A DNA stretch of 25,000 bases from Chrysomallon squamiferum (GCA_012295275.1 CM022677.1:19949041-19974040); one strand, 5' to 3'. Numbered from the stretch's first letter, positions 11,163 through 23,743 are shown. Made by a program: numbers and translations. Notes: generated by a model from the sequence alone, not told the origin.

Positions 11163-11209
11163 TTTCGTTGTTGGCAACGAAATAATACTAAGGGCTTGGG
11201 ATTACGTCA
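11163..11209 (-). promoter_or_regulatory. Candidate upstream elements of copy 1: hairpin and CRE-like site
   Basis: About 190-230 bp upstream of the ATG lie a perfect 8-bp inverted repeat, TTTCGTTG-TTGG-CAACGAAA (11163-11182), and TTACGTCA (11202-11209; TGACGTAA in gene orientation), a bZIP/ATF-type site. A TTACGTCAC also occurs upstream of copy 2. No clear TATA box is seen. Confidence 0.3.
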
Positions 11210-11881
11210 CTGTGCGATAGATTCTGTACGTTACTGAACAGATGTTAGATACGTAAGTCAGATTAATAGAAAGGATATATGATTGAAGCTGTAGATAGAT
11301 TAGATAGTTAGACAGACAGGTAGATAGATAAAAAAAACAGACACACTGAAACACAGACATACAGATAGATAGAAAAAGACAGAGAAAGCAACAGACAAAT
11401 AGACGGAGGGGCGGACAAACAAAAAGACAGACAGACAGACAGAGAGACAGATAGATACAATGACAGATAGATAGATAGAAAGATAGATATACAGACAGAC
11501 AGACAGACAGACAGATAGACGGATAGATACACATAAAAAACAAGTAGATAGATACTAGTACATATATATGCAAACAATCTGTACATAGCATTAAAAGCCA
11601 AAAACAAAAATAATTATCTAGATTATCATAATGAACATACTCTCTAAGTTTTATGGTTTTATATTGTCTGTGTCTGTGTGTGTGTGTGTCTGTGTGTTCA
11701 CCGCTAAAATAATAGTTTTATCAGCTCCTGAAAGATTATTATTGTTTTTTAACTGTAAGTTTTTATTAACAATTCCTGCCATGAAGACAAAAAAAAATCA
11801 ATGAGGTGCTTTTCAGTTCTGTTCTATCAAAATATCAAGTGTCATGACGCAAATTGATATGTTGTACTTCTAACTGTTAGT

Positions 11882-11883
<2 letters not shown>

Positions 11884-11925
<42 letters not shown>
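11884..11925. repeat. (TG)n microsatellite
   Basis: About twenty TG units, nearly pure. Confidence 0.95.
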
Positions 11926-11926
<1 letters not shown>

Positions 11927-11974
11927 CTGAAAAACAACACCCGTAATTCTCTCTGTCTGTCACTGCCATGTACG

Positions 11975-12225
<251 letters not shown>

Positions 12226-13449
12226 CTCGTTTTTATCTCATGTTCTCTCTTTTATTCTCTGTCTCTCTCTCTCCCGTTTTCTCTTTCATTCTCTCTCACT
12301 TTCTGTCTTACTCTCATCTTCTGTCTCTCTATCTCTCTCTCTCTCTCTATCCACTCGTTCTCTCTTTCTGTTGCTTCTCTCTCCAGACACACACGCACAC
12401 ACACACACACACACACGCACACACACACACACACATATCAGTACACATAATCACCTCAGGATTCTTTTCTCGCCTGCTGACTGACAATTATAACACATTC
12501 TCCCAAGCGAACTCGAACCACTGAATAGGAAAATAACATAAAACATTAAAACGAAATTAACATAACAAAAGATTTGCTAGCACTTTGTGTCCTGTTCGTA
12601 CAAATTATTAACAATTTCTCTTGTGCTTTTGTCAGTCTTTAAAAAGAAATTTTAACCACCAGACGCATACTGAGTTGGTGAAACGTGAAATACAAAACAG
12701 CTTTTCACAACAACACACAAAAGCACGTTGTTGTGACTGTGTTATTAATTACTCTATATTCGACATAAACAAACAGATAGCTAAACAGACAGACATGAAT
12801 AAATAAACAAACAAACAAACAAATAAATAACTAAATAAATAAGAATATAAAAAAACTAATTAACTAAGTAAATAAATAAATAAAAAAAAAAAAAAAAAAA
12901 AAGAAAGAAAGAAAGAAAGAAAGAAAGAAGGAAAGACTGAAAAAAGAAAGAAAGAAATACGTTAACCATGAAAATAACGTGAAATTAAACACTTACAGTT
13001 TTTGTCCAATCAATAACATTTAATTCCAGTTGACTCACCATGCAGATACGTTTTAATACTTTTCAGAGGGAAAAAATTAAAAATTAAATAAACTAAATGA
13101 GCTTCCTTTTGATGCTGGCTTTTATTGCAAAGAATGCATTAATATCAAGTAGGCAGACATAGGCTTTGCTTCGATAGACATTCAATAAATGTTCGAAACG
13201 AAACAGCATTTAAGGTATGGATTATATTTCTGTCATTAGATGCTATTGTACTTGTTCTTGTTTTTTGTCTTTTGTTTTTTTGTTCCGTTTGAAATGGGCT
13301 GACTGATTCCACATATGTCATTAATAATAAACAAACAACAGCAATTTTCCCGCGATATCTTCTGTTGAAAAGGTCATTAAACTGCAGTGTGCACAAATTA
13401 CCACCTGCATTTACGTAACATATCTGCTTTGTTTTGTTTTTAACCTGTG

Positions 13450-13617
13450 TTTTATATATACATGTATATATAGCTATGTATGTATGTAAGTATGTATATA
13501 TGTATGTATATATGTATGTATGTGCGTATATATATATATATATTATATATATATGTTTATATATGTGTGTGTGTGTATATGTATATGTGTATATATATAT
13601 ATATGTATATGTATATG

Positions 13618-13652
<35 letters not shown>

Positions 13653-13655
13653 ATA
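13450..13655. repeat. TATG/TA/TG compound microsatellite
   Basis: Imperfect TATG, TA and TG units directly abut the left end of the mariner-like element. Confidence 0.9.
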
Positions 13656-13656
13656 C

Positions 13657-14351
<695 letters not shown>

Positions 14352-14435
14352 TATAAACAATTAATTAAGATATTATATATATATTTAAATATACACATAT
14401 ATATGTATGTGTGTGAATGTGTGTGTCTATATAGT

Positions 14436-14477
<42 letters not shown>

Positions 14478-16047
14478 ATTTCTTAATTAATTCTTTGTAA
14501 GACTCCTGCTTTGTCTCTAATGCTGAAAAGCCAAACAACAAAAATCCTCACTTCAATGAACTGCAGAGACTGATTTTACGTATAATATCTACTTGCTACA
14601 CGACTGTTTCTTTTCAAAATTAACTGTTTGTTGTTGTTGTTGTTGTTTTTTTTTTTTAACTCTTCCAGATTTCTCCTTGACACTGTAGAAACAAACAAAA
14701 CGAATTCCCTTGGTCCTATTGCAAGTAAAAAAAAAAAAAAAAAAAAAAAATAATAATAAAAGGTTTTCCCTACGGAGTTGTCTACCTTTAGAAGTATCAC
14801 TGATATTAACCGATATAAAAGTGTTCATTGATACCGAAAGAACGAACTCGCTTCTGGAGTAGTCCTTTGTCTACATTTGTAACTTGCTACTGAATTATTA
14901 CTAATATTAACTGCTCAGAAACCGTTCGTTAAAAAGCGAGCGAAGAAATTCATTGTACTATTTCAAAAATTTCTCATGTACGATCTAAACGATTATCATT
15001 AAAGCAAATAAATATTGATTTAGTTGCATGTTGCAGCCATTCTTTGCGAATTAATTTCGCTTCAATTTTTTCCTTTTTCTTATCAATATTTAACAGACCA
15101 GTGCAGTTCCCTTGGCACGCTTTCAAATCTGCTAAAACGTTCTAAACAAGAGGGTCACAAAAGCATAAGATCACCGGCGAGATCATCATTCATTATTGAG
15201 GAAATTTAGATGTCGAAATGTTATTGTTTTCCACTATTTGACTGTATCCTAGTGATACACGCAGTCGTGGAAGGTACGTAGTTGTTTAAGAGTACTGTTG
15301 ACCTCTGTCTCGTAACTTTGTAATAATCACTAGGCACTTTCATAAAAAATTTAAATTAAAATTAAAATCATAAGATAAAAAATAAATAAATAACGAAACA
15401 AAGAAACAAACAAACAGAAAGCTACAAAGCTTTTATTCAGATTCAGGAGAGAACACTTTCTACAGTTTGAATTTTGAAATCCTGTATGAAAAGCTGTACG
15501 CAAATTAATGAGATGACGATTGCAGATTTGTGTTCTGCAAAATGTTAGCGGCATTGAAATTGTCTCCGGTGCAATTCGCGGTGCTGTTTCGTGTCGTCTG
15601 ACTTTAACAAAAGTAGCGCGCCTTTCGGTAGCAACAGTGGCTCATAGTTAATATTTATGCTTTAACTGTTTATTTTATTTTTAATGTGAAATACAATAAT
15701 AGATACATTTGCAAGTATAATAAAAAAATTAAAAAAAAAACGTTTAAAATTTTAGTTTTATCAACACTATTATCGTCGTCATTATCATCATCATCGTAAT
15801 CATTATTATTATCGTTATGATTACGATTATTGTTATTATTATTTTATTATTCTTTTTTATGTTGTTGTTGTTGTTTTATTGTTGTTACTGTTGCTGCTGT
15901 AATTGCTTTTAGTTCATCTTTTAATATCATATGATCTCGAAATATTTTTTTTTCTTTTACGATTATTTCATAAACGACAAAAAAAAAAAGATTGATTACC
16001 CAGACAATCCGATTATCGATGAGCGAAAAATAATACAATTACTTCAT

Positions 16048-16061
16048 GTAACCTTGGAAAC
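16048..16061. promoter_or_regulatory. RFX X-box-like site, left duplicate (first)
   Basis: GTAACCTTGGAAAC fits the imperfect palindrome GTNRCC-NN-RGYAAC except at one position. It is unchanged in the right duplicate (22373-22386). A perfect TGACGTCA follows at 16083-16090. Confidence 0.35.
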
Positions 16062-16474
16062 GGCGGCGTGCAAATAAACGTCTGACGTCATATTCTATTC
16101 GTAGTGAAATTGACCTCGTTACGAATGGGCAAACGTCCATTATTGGAATATTACGTCACGGGAATCCTGTTTTTGACGAACATTTTTTGGAAGTGTTTCT
16201 CTTTGTTGTTGATGTCTTTGTTGTTGTCACCAGTATTATAACGGTAAATAAAAATGTGTTCATTTTTGTTCATTACTTTTTTATGGATTTTTTTTTATTT
16301 TTCCCTTCTCTTATTGTTGTTGCTGTTATGTAATTAATTAAATGTAATCAAAATGGCACTGAGTGCGTAACTCTGTAAATGTATCGCTTCGCGCTGTTTT
16401 CACGCATGATTAATTAATGCACAGAACCTTTAAAAATATAGTAATACCTCCATTAAGTGAGCTAACTGTTTATG

Positions 16475-16488
16475 GTTACCATGGAGAC
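16475..16488. promoter_or_regulatory. RFX X-box-like site, left duplicate (second)
   Basis: GTTACCATGGAGAC fits the X-box pattern RYYNYYATRRNRAC at every position. The right duplicate has GTTACCATAGAGAC (22940-22953), which also fits, so the one change falls at a permitted position. Confidence 0.35.
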
Positions 16489-16544
16489 AGATTTCCCACT
16501 GCGATTTAATCATCAGTAGAGAATATCTTCTATTTTCATTTTAC

Positions 16545-16550
16545 TTTATT
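16545..16550 (-). promoter_or_regulatory. Candidate polyadenylation signal of copy 2
   Basis: AATAAA on the - strand, about 530 bases after the stop codon, inside a block (GAGAATATCTTCTATTTTCA in + orientation) that is conserved in the right duplicate together with the hexamer (23009-23014). Confidence 0.3.
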
Positions 16551-16560
16551 ATTATTATTA

Positions 16561-16640
<80 letters not shown>
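16546..16640. repeat. (TTA)n microsatellite
   Basis: About 95 bases of nearly pure TTA; the right duplicate has no long TTA array at this point. Confidence 0.95.
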
Positions 16641-16642
<2 letters not shown>

Positions 16643-17021
16643 TACATCAAACAAATAAATAATTTAACCCTTTGAACTAGAGCGGTTATTAACATTTACT
16701 TTTTTTTTAAATTTTGTTTTGCTTATTTTTCTTAATCATAAACACAACAATAAAAATAATAAATAAATGACACAGAAACGTACATACAGTAATAATGACA
16801 ATACTAGTAACAGTGATGGTCGTGCTACTAGCAGTAGCATCAACAGCGACAGCAACATTTGCAGCACTAATAGCAGAAGTACTAGAAGTAGTGGTGGTAG
16901 TCAAAGCAACAGTAATAGTAATAAATTATCAAAATGTAGTATTGAATAGCAGTAACAGTATAGCAAAAGTGTTAGTATAGTCGTATAGTAATAGCAGTGG
17001 CAGTAGTAGTAGTAGTAGTGA

Positions 17022-17059
<38 letters not shown>

Positions 17060-17075
17060 CTACCAGCAACAACAG

Positions 17076-17321
17076 TTAATATGGTAGAAACAAATCATAA
17101 TCAGCTGCTGTTTCTTCAGTCGAGTCCATGGAAGAACACACTTCACAGAAGAGACTTCCGCTTGTCCACGCTCTCCCAGTGGTGAAACTTCTGCAGTGTT
17201 CTCCATATCGAGATCGACATGTGTTGTAACACTCAAACTCCTTGTCGACCTGCACGTGCTCCGAGTGACGACACGTGACTTTTCTGTTTGGGTGTCTTTT
17301 GAAACGAGTCTCACTGCTACA
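17076..17321 (-). CDS. IgGFc-binding-like copy 2, exon 3 (Cys-rich PAN-like C-terminus)
   Basis: On the - strand the acceptor TTATACTTTCAG precedes TGT at 17321. The exon has 81 codons and TAA at 17076-17078, and joins exon 2 in phase 0 (EYQ|CSSET). Seven cysteines follow the spacing C-x16-C-x13-C-x3-C-x7-C, then C-x2-C near the end. The core ECYNTCRSRYGEHCRSF has the CxxxC..C..F pattern of PAN/apple domains. The exon ends DYDLFLPY. It has no internal ATG in the coding frame and is identified by its splice sites and by near identity with copy 3. The role is unknown; PAN-like modules usually mediate protein or carbohydrate binding. Confidence 0.83.
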   Translation of the reverse strand, partial: CSSETRFKRHPNRKVTCRHSEHVQVDKEFECYNTCRSRYGEHCRSFTTGRAWTSGSLFCEVCSSMDSTEETAADYDLFLPY

Positions 17322-17497
17322 CTGAAAGTATAACGACAGATATTACTTGATTTGTGTGTTAGCCGTAATGAAAGATGTGAAAGATATTTGGTTGCATCAT
17401 CCAGGCCAGACATCTTGTTCATGGTTATTTTGTTTGGTTGTTTATTTTCTTGTTTTTTAGGGATTTGTTTTCTGTATTTTTGTTTCATTTCTGAGCT

Positions 17498-17545
<48 letters not shown>

Positions 17546-17886
17546 ATAATCAACCCCTCGAAAATAATATGTCTTGGTTCTCCTTTTCTGTAGGACTTAT
17601 TTCTACGATTTCAGATTTTCCTTCCTGTTATTTGGTTTTTTGGGAGCGGTTTGTTTTGGGGGTGGGTTTTGTTGTTGTTGTTTTTTTTCTTCTTTTTTTT
17701 TTTTTGCTTTATTGGTTGTCTGGTTACTTACTTTTGTTAAAATTGTGTCAGTTCAAATTTAATCAGATAGCCTAATAAGGTAAAATGTTTTTTTTTTATT
17801 CTTCTGCTAATATTTGGTTTTCGGTTTCGGAAAGTGGTAAAATATTGAAAAATTACACATGAGGAACTGAGAGAAACTAGACTCAC
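17322..17886 (-). other. Intron 2 of copy 2
   Basis: This 565-bp phase-0 intron has the donor GTGAGT (17881-17886) and the acceptor CTTTCAG (to 17322). It contains a poly-T run (about 17499-17541). Most of its non-repeat sequence is shared with the intron of copy 3 (23744-24224, 481 bp), showing that introns were duplicated together with exons. Confidence 0.8.
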
Positions 17887-19121
17887 CTGATATTCCGGTG
17901 TTAATCTGTACGAGAAACTTTCATAATAACCAGATCCTATCAAGTAGGCGCCGAACCGAGATCTCGGATGCTTCAGGACGTAAACGACGTATTTTACAAC
18001 TGCAACTGAAGCTGCTACATAATCGGTCGAAGAAGACGTGTACCACATTGTTGCTTCTGCCAGCGACTTTCCATTCAGAGTTAATTCAAACTGCTGTCCA
18101 CTCTTTATGATGACAACGACCCTGGTTTTCTCGAAAGCCAAATGTGGGACGGAAAAGACGTATTTGTTACCAGTAAATGGAACAGAGTCAAGTATGCACA
18201 ACGCCGCATCTGTGTAATTACCTGTCTTTGGAATTACTCCAGCTAACAGAGGTCTTGACGACTGGACATGGTGGACTTTCTTTCGTTTAATAAACGTATC
18301 AACGTGGCCGTACTCTTCGGGGATTGTCAACGTAATCCTTCCGTCCACAGTGACGTTGGTGTCGTTGTAGACTGCAACAAGTCGTAGCAGGTCGAAGTCA
18401 CTGCCACTGTAGGGAGTGTAGAGAACATATTCCGTCATGAGATTCTTTGTCGGAGGCATCTGATCCACTAAATGATCAGCGTAAATGCTGTTAATTGAAG
18501 TACGCACGTGACCAGAAAACACTGCGATCGTTTTGTCGGACGAAATCTTCGTTCCTGTAAGGTCAACATGGTCTTCTCTCAGTATCTGAAGAGAGTCTAA
18601 AGTATCCAAGGTCAAGGTCAGTTCAGAGGACACGTTGAACGTTTGGTTTCTAACTTCTATGCTGAATGGCGTGACTTCTTTCGGGGTTTCCACAGTCACT
18701 CTGGTGTTGTTGAAAGGAACAGCGATGACAATAAACGAACCTTTTCGTCTACCAACATACGACAACACTACGTAACTCGATCCCAGCATTCCTAGCTCCA
18801 ACAAACTGACAGCGTCACTGCTGGATTTCTGCTTGTTAACGAGTATTACCGATACTGGCTTATCTGCTTCAACTAGTATGGACCTCTGAGAAACTGAACA
18901 GGTCGGTGGCATTCGTACTTCCGCTGGAAGAACGATATTTTTTGTTTGCGAGGCTCTGAGACTAAATTCCATGTAGGGCGAAGAAGAAAGGAAAGGAATT
19001 GTTATCGTAACGTTGACCCGATTCTCCGCGGAGATCTGAATAAAGGGATCCATAGGATCTTTATTTACTCGGTTATGAGAAAACACTCCTACATAGTTGT
19101 ACCGTTTTCCAAAAGAAATTT
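17887..19121 (-). CDS. IgGFc-binding-like protein copy 2, exon 2 (IgGFc-binding N-terminal domain)
   Basis: This is the main exon of the intact copy. It opens after the acceptor CGTTTCAG at 19121 in phase 1 (S|E|ISFGKRYNYVGVFSHN), has 411 codons, and ends EYQ|GTGAGT. Landmarks in order: VRMPPTCSVSQRSILVEADK, PVSVILVNKQKSS, LGSSYVVLSY, SSDKTIAVFSGHVRT, DHLVDQMPPTKNLMTEYVLY, LLRLVAVYNDTNVTVDG, VHHVQSSRPLLAGVIP, LCILDSVPFTGNKYVFSVP and FGAYLIGSG. These fit the PF17517-type domain in order and spacing. With exons 1 and 3 the gene encodes about 512 residues: signal peptide, one IgGFc-type domain, one Cys-rich tail, and no transmembrane segment. The frame continues into introns on both sides, but splice sites and comparison with the other copies set the borders. 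Confidence 0.88.
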
Positions 19122-19623
19122 CTGAAACGAATGAGTAAATAATTAGACGAAGAAATTGTGGCGTTCCAGCCACACATACACACAGACACGCACACGTACA
19201 CTCACTCACAGACACACGCACACACACACATATTCTTAGAGAGAGAGAGAGAGATTTACATCCATACATGCATATATGATACATACATGCATAAATATAG
19301 ACAAACACACACACACAAACACACATACACACACAAACAAATAAACATACACATACATATAAAAACACACATACACAGAAACACACAGACATACACATTA
19401 TCGTCTACGTATGTATTTATTTATATATGTATTTGTGTTTATAGGTATGTTGGTAGGTAGATACAAAGATATGTATATAAATATGTATGTATAGGTATGT
19501 TTCAAAGACAGATAGGCATGGAGATATTTATGGTTGTATTATGTAGGTAGACAGGTAGATAAGGGAGATAGGTATGTAAAGAGGCAGGTTAGTAATAGTA
19601 AATTGAAAAAAGAAATATTTTAC
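19122..19623 (-). other. Intron 1 of copy 2
   Basis: This 502-bp phase-1 intron is rich in CA and CATA repeats (about 19165-19400) and TAGG/TATG repeats (19440-19580). The position and phase equal those of intron 1 in copy 1, but the repeat content differs. Confidence 0.8.
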
Positions 19624-19681
19624 CTGACTGGCAGCCTCTGTTTACTAGCAGTAAAATTAAACTGATCAGTAAGACAAACAT
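19624..19681 (-). CDS. IgGFc-binding-like copy 2, exon 1 (signal peptide)
   Basis: On the - strand ATG at 19681 opens MFVLLISLILLLVNRGCQS plus one base, then GTCAG|GTAAAA. It is a strongly hydrophobic signal peptide. Length (58 nt) and phase match exon 1 of copy 1, and the split codon joined to exon 2 gives Glu in both. Confidence 0.83.
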
Positions 19682-19754
19682 GGTGCCACCTTTCTCGTCC
19701 GTTAAATCTAAACTCTTTTGAAAATAACCGGTGTATTGTTTGTTTGTTGTTGAT

Positions 19755-19756
<2 letters not shown>

Positions 19757-19800
<44 letters not shown>
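19757..19800. repeat. Poly-T tract upstream of copy 2
   Basis: About 44 T in a row on the + strand, 75-120 bp upstream of the start codon of copy 2. Confidence 0.95.
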
Positions 19801-19801
<1 letters not shown>

Positions 19802-19832
19802 TATCTCTTCGCAATTCAGTATAACAACAGGC

Positions 19833-19957
19833 TGACGTCAATAAAATCATATGACGTCAAAACAGGAAGTTTTTAAAATCCAAGAACGTCACGGGTGAAG
19901 ATTATCAGTAATTGTTATACGTCATCGCAGTAGGTTGAAACGAATCTTCTTACGTCA
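19833..19957 (-). promoter_or_regulatory. CRE/ATF cluster upstream of copy 2
   Basis: Two perfect TGACGTCA palindromes (19833-19840 and 19852-19859), a TACGTCA near 19918 and TTACGTCA (19950-19957) lie 150-280 bp upstream of the ATG. The spacing of 19 bp between the two palindromes is close to two helical turns. This is a plausible bZIP-responsive promoter; the start site is not identifiable. Confidence 0.4.
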
Positions 19958-20326
19958 CAGCAGTACACAGACAAGAATACTTTTACATCAAAGTTATTTT
20001 TTATTATTATTTTCACTGTTTCCTCTTTCCTTTTACAGTCACGTCTCAATGAAATTTAACTCTTCGGAAAAAAGAAAAAAAAAGTATAAATAAAAAATAT
20101 CCTACTTCCACAGTGTAGAATAAAGAAATAAAATTGTGATTTCTTCTGAAAAATCACAAATCTTAAGAATATGAATCTTTTCCTCTGAAAATCGCATCAT
20201 ATACACAGAAATTGTTGCTTTCTCAAAGTCACTCACCAAGTGTAGCTCACATCCACAGACTAATTTTAAACTGTGCCGACCAGATATCCATTCAGGAATG
20301 ACAATAATAAAATAAAAAGTACTGTA

Positions 20327-20597
20327 TGTTTTTTTATGAATTGTAACTCAATACTGATGAAATCTTTATTCCCGTGTGCGTGTTTTTATGAATAGTAATT
20401 CAATACCGATGAAAACTTTATTCCCGTGTGTATGTTTTTGTGAATTGTAATCCAATACCGATGAAAACTTTATTCCCGTGTGTGTGTTTTTGTGAATTGT
20501 AATTCAATACCGATGAAAACTTTATTCCCGTGTGTGTGTTTTTGTGAACTGTAATTCAATACCGATGAAAACTTTATTCCCGTGTGCGTGTTTTTGT
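20327..20597. repeat. 52-bp minisatellite, about five units
   Basis: Five units, each holding CAATACCGATGAAAACTTTA followed by TTCCCGTGTG, differ by one to four bases. Every unit carries AATAAA on the - strand (CTTTATTCCC read in reverse). Confidence 0.92.
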
Positions 20598-21268
20598 TGT
20601 GGATTTTAATGCATAACCCTCGAGCCGTGAGTGACTTTTTTATTTATGTTTTCATTTTTACTTTACCCATTCTCCAGTGACTGGTTATTATCTCAAGCTA
20701 AATAACTCCAGAAACAAATGGTTGTCGCCCTCAAGAGAAATAAACACAAACAAGTGAGAGCAACAAAAGGTGAAAGACCTCGGATACCCGGAGTACGTGA
20801 TAATAACAATTGTTCAAAGAGAGGATTGGAAAATAGTTTTATTTTTCGTTCTCTGCGGAGTATTAAATTGTCGTTAGTGTGAAAGATCAATGTTTAATGA
20901 TAGTCTTTAGAAAAAATGAAAAAAAAACTGTCCGAAATGCTTTTTTTATTTAATTATGTATAATATCACTAGCGTCTGACAGCGTTTTTTCTAAATGTTC
21001 CTCATTAGTGAATGCTACTGTATCGTAAGCAAGTGGATATTTGTTTGTTTTTTATGATTACTACATTATAACTATTCCTTACAATCTTTTTTTTTTCTCT
21101 CTCTTACCTTCGTTTATTTTATTTATTTTATTTATTATCTGTTTATTTATTTTATTTTATTTTTTTGTTTTATTTGTTTGTTTTTGTTTTTATTTATTTT
21201 TTTTTTTCTGGTTGTTTTTTTTGTTGTGGTTACTGCTTCTCTTCTTCGTATTTTTATTTTTCTTCTTC

Positions 21269-21314
<46 letters not shown>

Positions 21315-21987
21315 CATCATTATTATTGACGTTGTTCTTGTTACTTTCATTGTTATTGATATTTTTATTGTTGTTGCTGTTGTGATAGTTGTTTTTCTTC
21401 TTGTTGTACTGAAGTATTTGTGATTTAAATAAATTTCAATTTTATAACATCAGTATTCACTTCTACGCTTCCGTCCTATGGTATTAGTAGTAATACTAAT
21501 ATCAGCAACAGTACCAATTGGTGACATAGTGTAGAGGCTATATAATCTAAATTTATAAGTACATTTTCTGCAGTTTGAATTTTGATATTCTGTAACAAAG
21601 GCTGTGACAGTTTAATAAGGTGATAATGGCAAAGTTTTGTTCTCCAGTCCATTATCACCTTTGAGATTATCATCATTGCAATTTCAGATGTTCTCTGACT
21701 GAAACAAAAGCATGAGTACAGAAAAGAAAAGTAAGGTGCATTTTGGAAGCAACAGTGGCTCAAAGTTAATATTTCTACTTCGACCGCTTAATCTTTGTCT
21801 TAATGTGGAAAACGATAACTGATGCATTTGAAAGCATAATCAGAGTTATTATTATAAAACAATTATTAACGTAAATTATCAATTATAATGCTGTAATTAA
21901 CTCCAATTACTAGTATTTATTCATGAAAAATAAGTGTTATCAAGATACACAGTATTACAAAATTTTACCTTCTAGTTTTAATGTATT

Positions 21988-22217
<230 letters not shown>

Positions 22218-22372
22218 TTTTTTTTAAAGCAACTAAATTTGTACATGTACACGAAAATATTAGTACCTGTAACAGTAGCAGCATTAGCGATAATGGCACT
22301 GAATAATATAAATAATAATACAATAAAAACATTCCGGTTATAAATAAAGTAAAGATAATACAATTACTTCAG

Positions 22373-22386
22373 GTAACCTTGGAAAC
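22373..22386. promoter_or_regulatory. RFX X-box-like site, right duplicate (first)
   Basis: GTAACCTTGGAAAC is identical to 16048-16061 and is again followed by TGACGTCA (22408-22415) at the same 21-bp gap. Confidence 0.35.
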
Positions 22387-22735
22387 TGTGGCGTGCAAGT
22401 AAATGCCTGACGTCATATTCTGTTCCTAGTGAAACTGATCTCATTACGAATATGACGTAACGGGCTTCTATATTTGACGCAAACCTTTGGAAGATTTTTT
22501 TTTTGTTGTAGTTGTTGTTGCAAATTTTGTTACTTGTTATCAACTTGCCTCATGTACCAACGATAAATAAAAATGTGTTGATTTTTTGTTCATTACTATT
22601 TATAGATTTTTCGTTGCTTCTGTCTTTGTTGTTGTTTCATTGGACGTTTTTCTTCTGTTTTATGATTGTTTTTCTTTTTAGGGGTTTTGGGGGTTTACTG
22701 TTTGTTTGTTTGTTTGTTGTTGTTTTCGTTTCTTT

Positions 22736-22775
<40 letters not shown>

Positions 22776-22939
22776 CGGCAGGGTTTCCTGTTGTATATTT
22801 GATTAAATATAATGAAAACGCCAGCGTGTGTACTGGTGGGTAAAAATATAAATTTATCCCTTTGTGGTGTTTCTTAGCATGATTAATTAATCCACAGAAC
22901 TTTTAATAACAGAAGGAACACCCCCATTAAGTGTTTGCG

Positions 22940-22953
22940 GTTACCATAGAGAC
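22940..22953. promoter_or_regulatory. RFX X-box-like site, right duplicate (second)
   Basis: GTTACCATAGAGAC still fits RYYNYYATRRNRAC, although the sequence around it differs in many positions from the left duplicate. Confidence 0.35.
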
Positions 22954-23008
22954 AGGTTCCCATAGCGATCTAGTCAATAACAGAGAATATCTTCTATTTT
23001 CAATTCAG

Positions 23009-23014
23009 TTTATT
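23009..23014 (-). promoter_or_regulatory. Candidate polyadenylation signal of copy 3
   Basis: AATAAA on the - strand, about 490 bases after the stop codon, at the position equivalent to 16545-16550 in copy 2. Confidence 0.3.
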
Positions 23015-23497
23015 GTTATATTATTAGTAGTAGTTGTCATTCTAGCGGTAGTAGTAGTAGTAGTAGTAGTAGTAGAAGTAATAGTAGTAATAGCAGTAGT
23101 AGTAATTATCAGTATTAATAAAAGTATAATATAGTAAGATAAATCGATTTAATAGCTTAGTACTTGTGCTCGTTTTCATAATAATAATATAGTTACAATA
23201 GCAGCAGTGATGGTGATGGTAGTAGCAGCAGCAGCAACATCAACAGCAACATTTGCAGCACTAATAGCAGAAGTAAGATTAGTAGTATTAGTACTAAAGT
23301 ACTGAACGTTGTATTAATAATAATAATAATAATAGTAGTAGTTAGTGGTAGCAGTAGACGCAGTACTTGTATATTAATAGTAGTAGTAGTAGTAGTACAA
23401 AAAGAAGCAGCAGTAATCGTACTTGTGGTTGTAGTAGTAGTAGTAGTTCCAGTAGAAATAATTGTATTGACAGTGACGTCAGCATCAATAGCAGCAG

Positions 23498-23743
23498 TTA
23501 ATATGGTAGAAACAAATCATAATCAGCTGCTATTTCTTCAGTCGAGTCCATGGAAGAACACACTTCACAGAAGAGACTTCCGCTTGTCCGTGCTCTCCCA
23601 GTGGTGAAACTTCTGCAGTGTTCTCCATATCGAGACAGACATGCGTCGTAACACTCAAACTCCTTGCCGACCTGCACGTGCTCTGAGTGATGACACGTGA
23701 CTTTTCTGTTTGGGTGTCTTTTGAAACGACTCTCACTGCTACA
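23498..23743 (-). CDS. IgGFc-binding-like copy 3, exon 3 (Cys-rich PAN-like C-terminus)
   Basis: 81 codons and TAA at 23498-23500, with the acceptor TTATCCTTTCAG before TGT at 23743. It reads CSSESRFKRHPNRKVTC.., then ECYDACLSRYGEHCRSF, then LFCEVC and ends DYDLFLPY. It differs from copy 2 at only about eight residues, keeps all seven Cys, and has the same length (246 nt). The low divergence compared with the flanking non-coding DNA points to purifying selection or gene conversion. Confidence 0.84.
   Translation of the reverse strand, partial: CSSESRFKRHPNRKVTCHHSEHVQVGKEFECYDACLSRYGEHCRSFTTGRARTSGSLFCEVCSSMDSTEEIAADYDLFLPY

Larger units (their letters stand above)
14352..17075. other. Intergenic stretch beyond the 3' end of copy 2; left part of the segmental duplication
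   Basis: No exon is supported. It has a TG run (14431-14463), an A-run (14728-14750), AT-rich unique DNA, and from about 15440 sequence that recurs at about 21540 on: the CAGTTTGAATTTTGA block, the AGCAACAGTGGCTCA block, X-box-like and CRE motifs, and AGC/AGT-rich imperfect repeats. A TTA array (16546-16640) and a TAG array (16998-17060) precede the last exon of copy 2. Confidence 0.6.
15440..19660. repeat. Segmental duplication, left copy (contains IgGFc copy 2)
   Basis: Unique blocks at about 15450, 15630, 16040, 16240, 16410, 16830 and 17076-19110 recur in the same order and orientation at about 21550, 21745, 22365, 22565, 22875, 23210 and 23498-25000. The offset is about 6.1-6.4 kb. Exons are the most conserved; between them the copies differ by microsatellite length and by insertions such as dispersed repeat B in the right copy. 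The right end of the duplication lies outside the window, so the left copy's end is an estimate. Confidence 0.8.

Noticed and set aside
15024-15209. 61-residue + strand open frame
   Set aside because: No signal peptide, domain or splice support, and composition like the surrounding AT-rich spacer.
17060-17488. 142-residue open frame on the - strand over exon 3 of copy 2
   Set aside because: It is a shadow: the conserved Cys-rich frame, shared with copy 3 and flanked by a good acceptor, is a different frame.
19122-19398. Cys/Val-rich N-terminus (CVCV..) in frame with the copy 2 domain exon
   Set aside because: Translation of CA repeats in intron 1; the acceptor at 19122-19129 and exon 1 at 19624-19681 explain the gene better.
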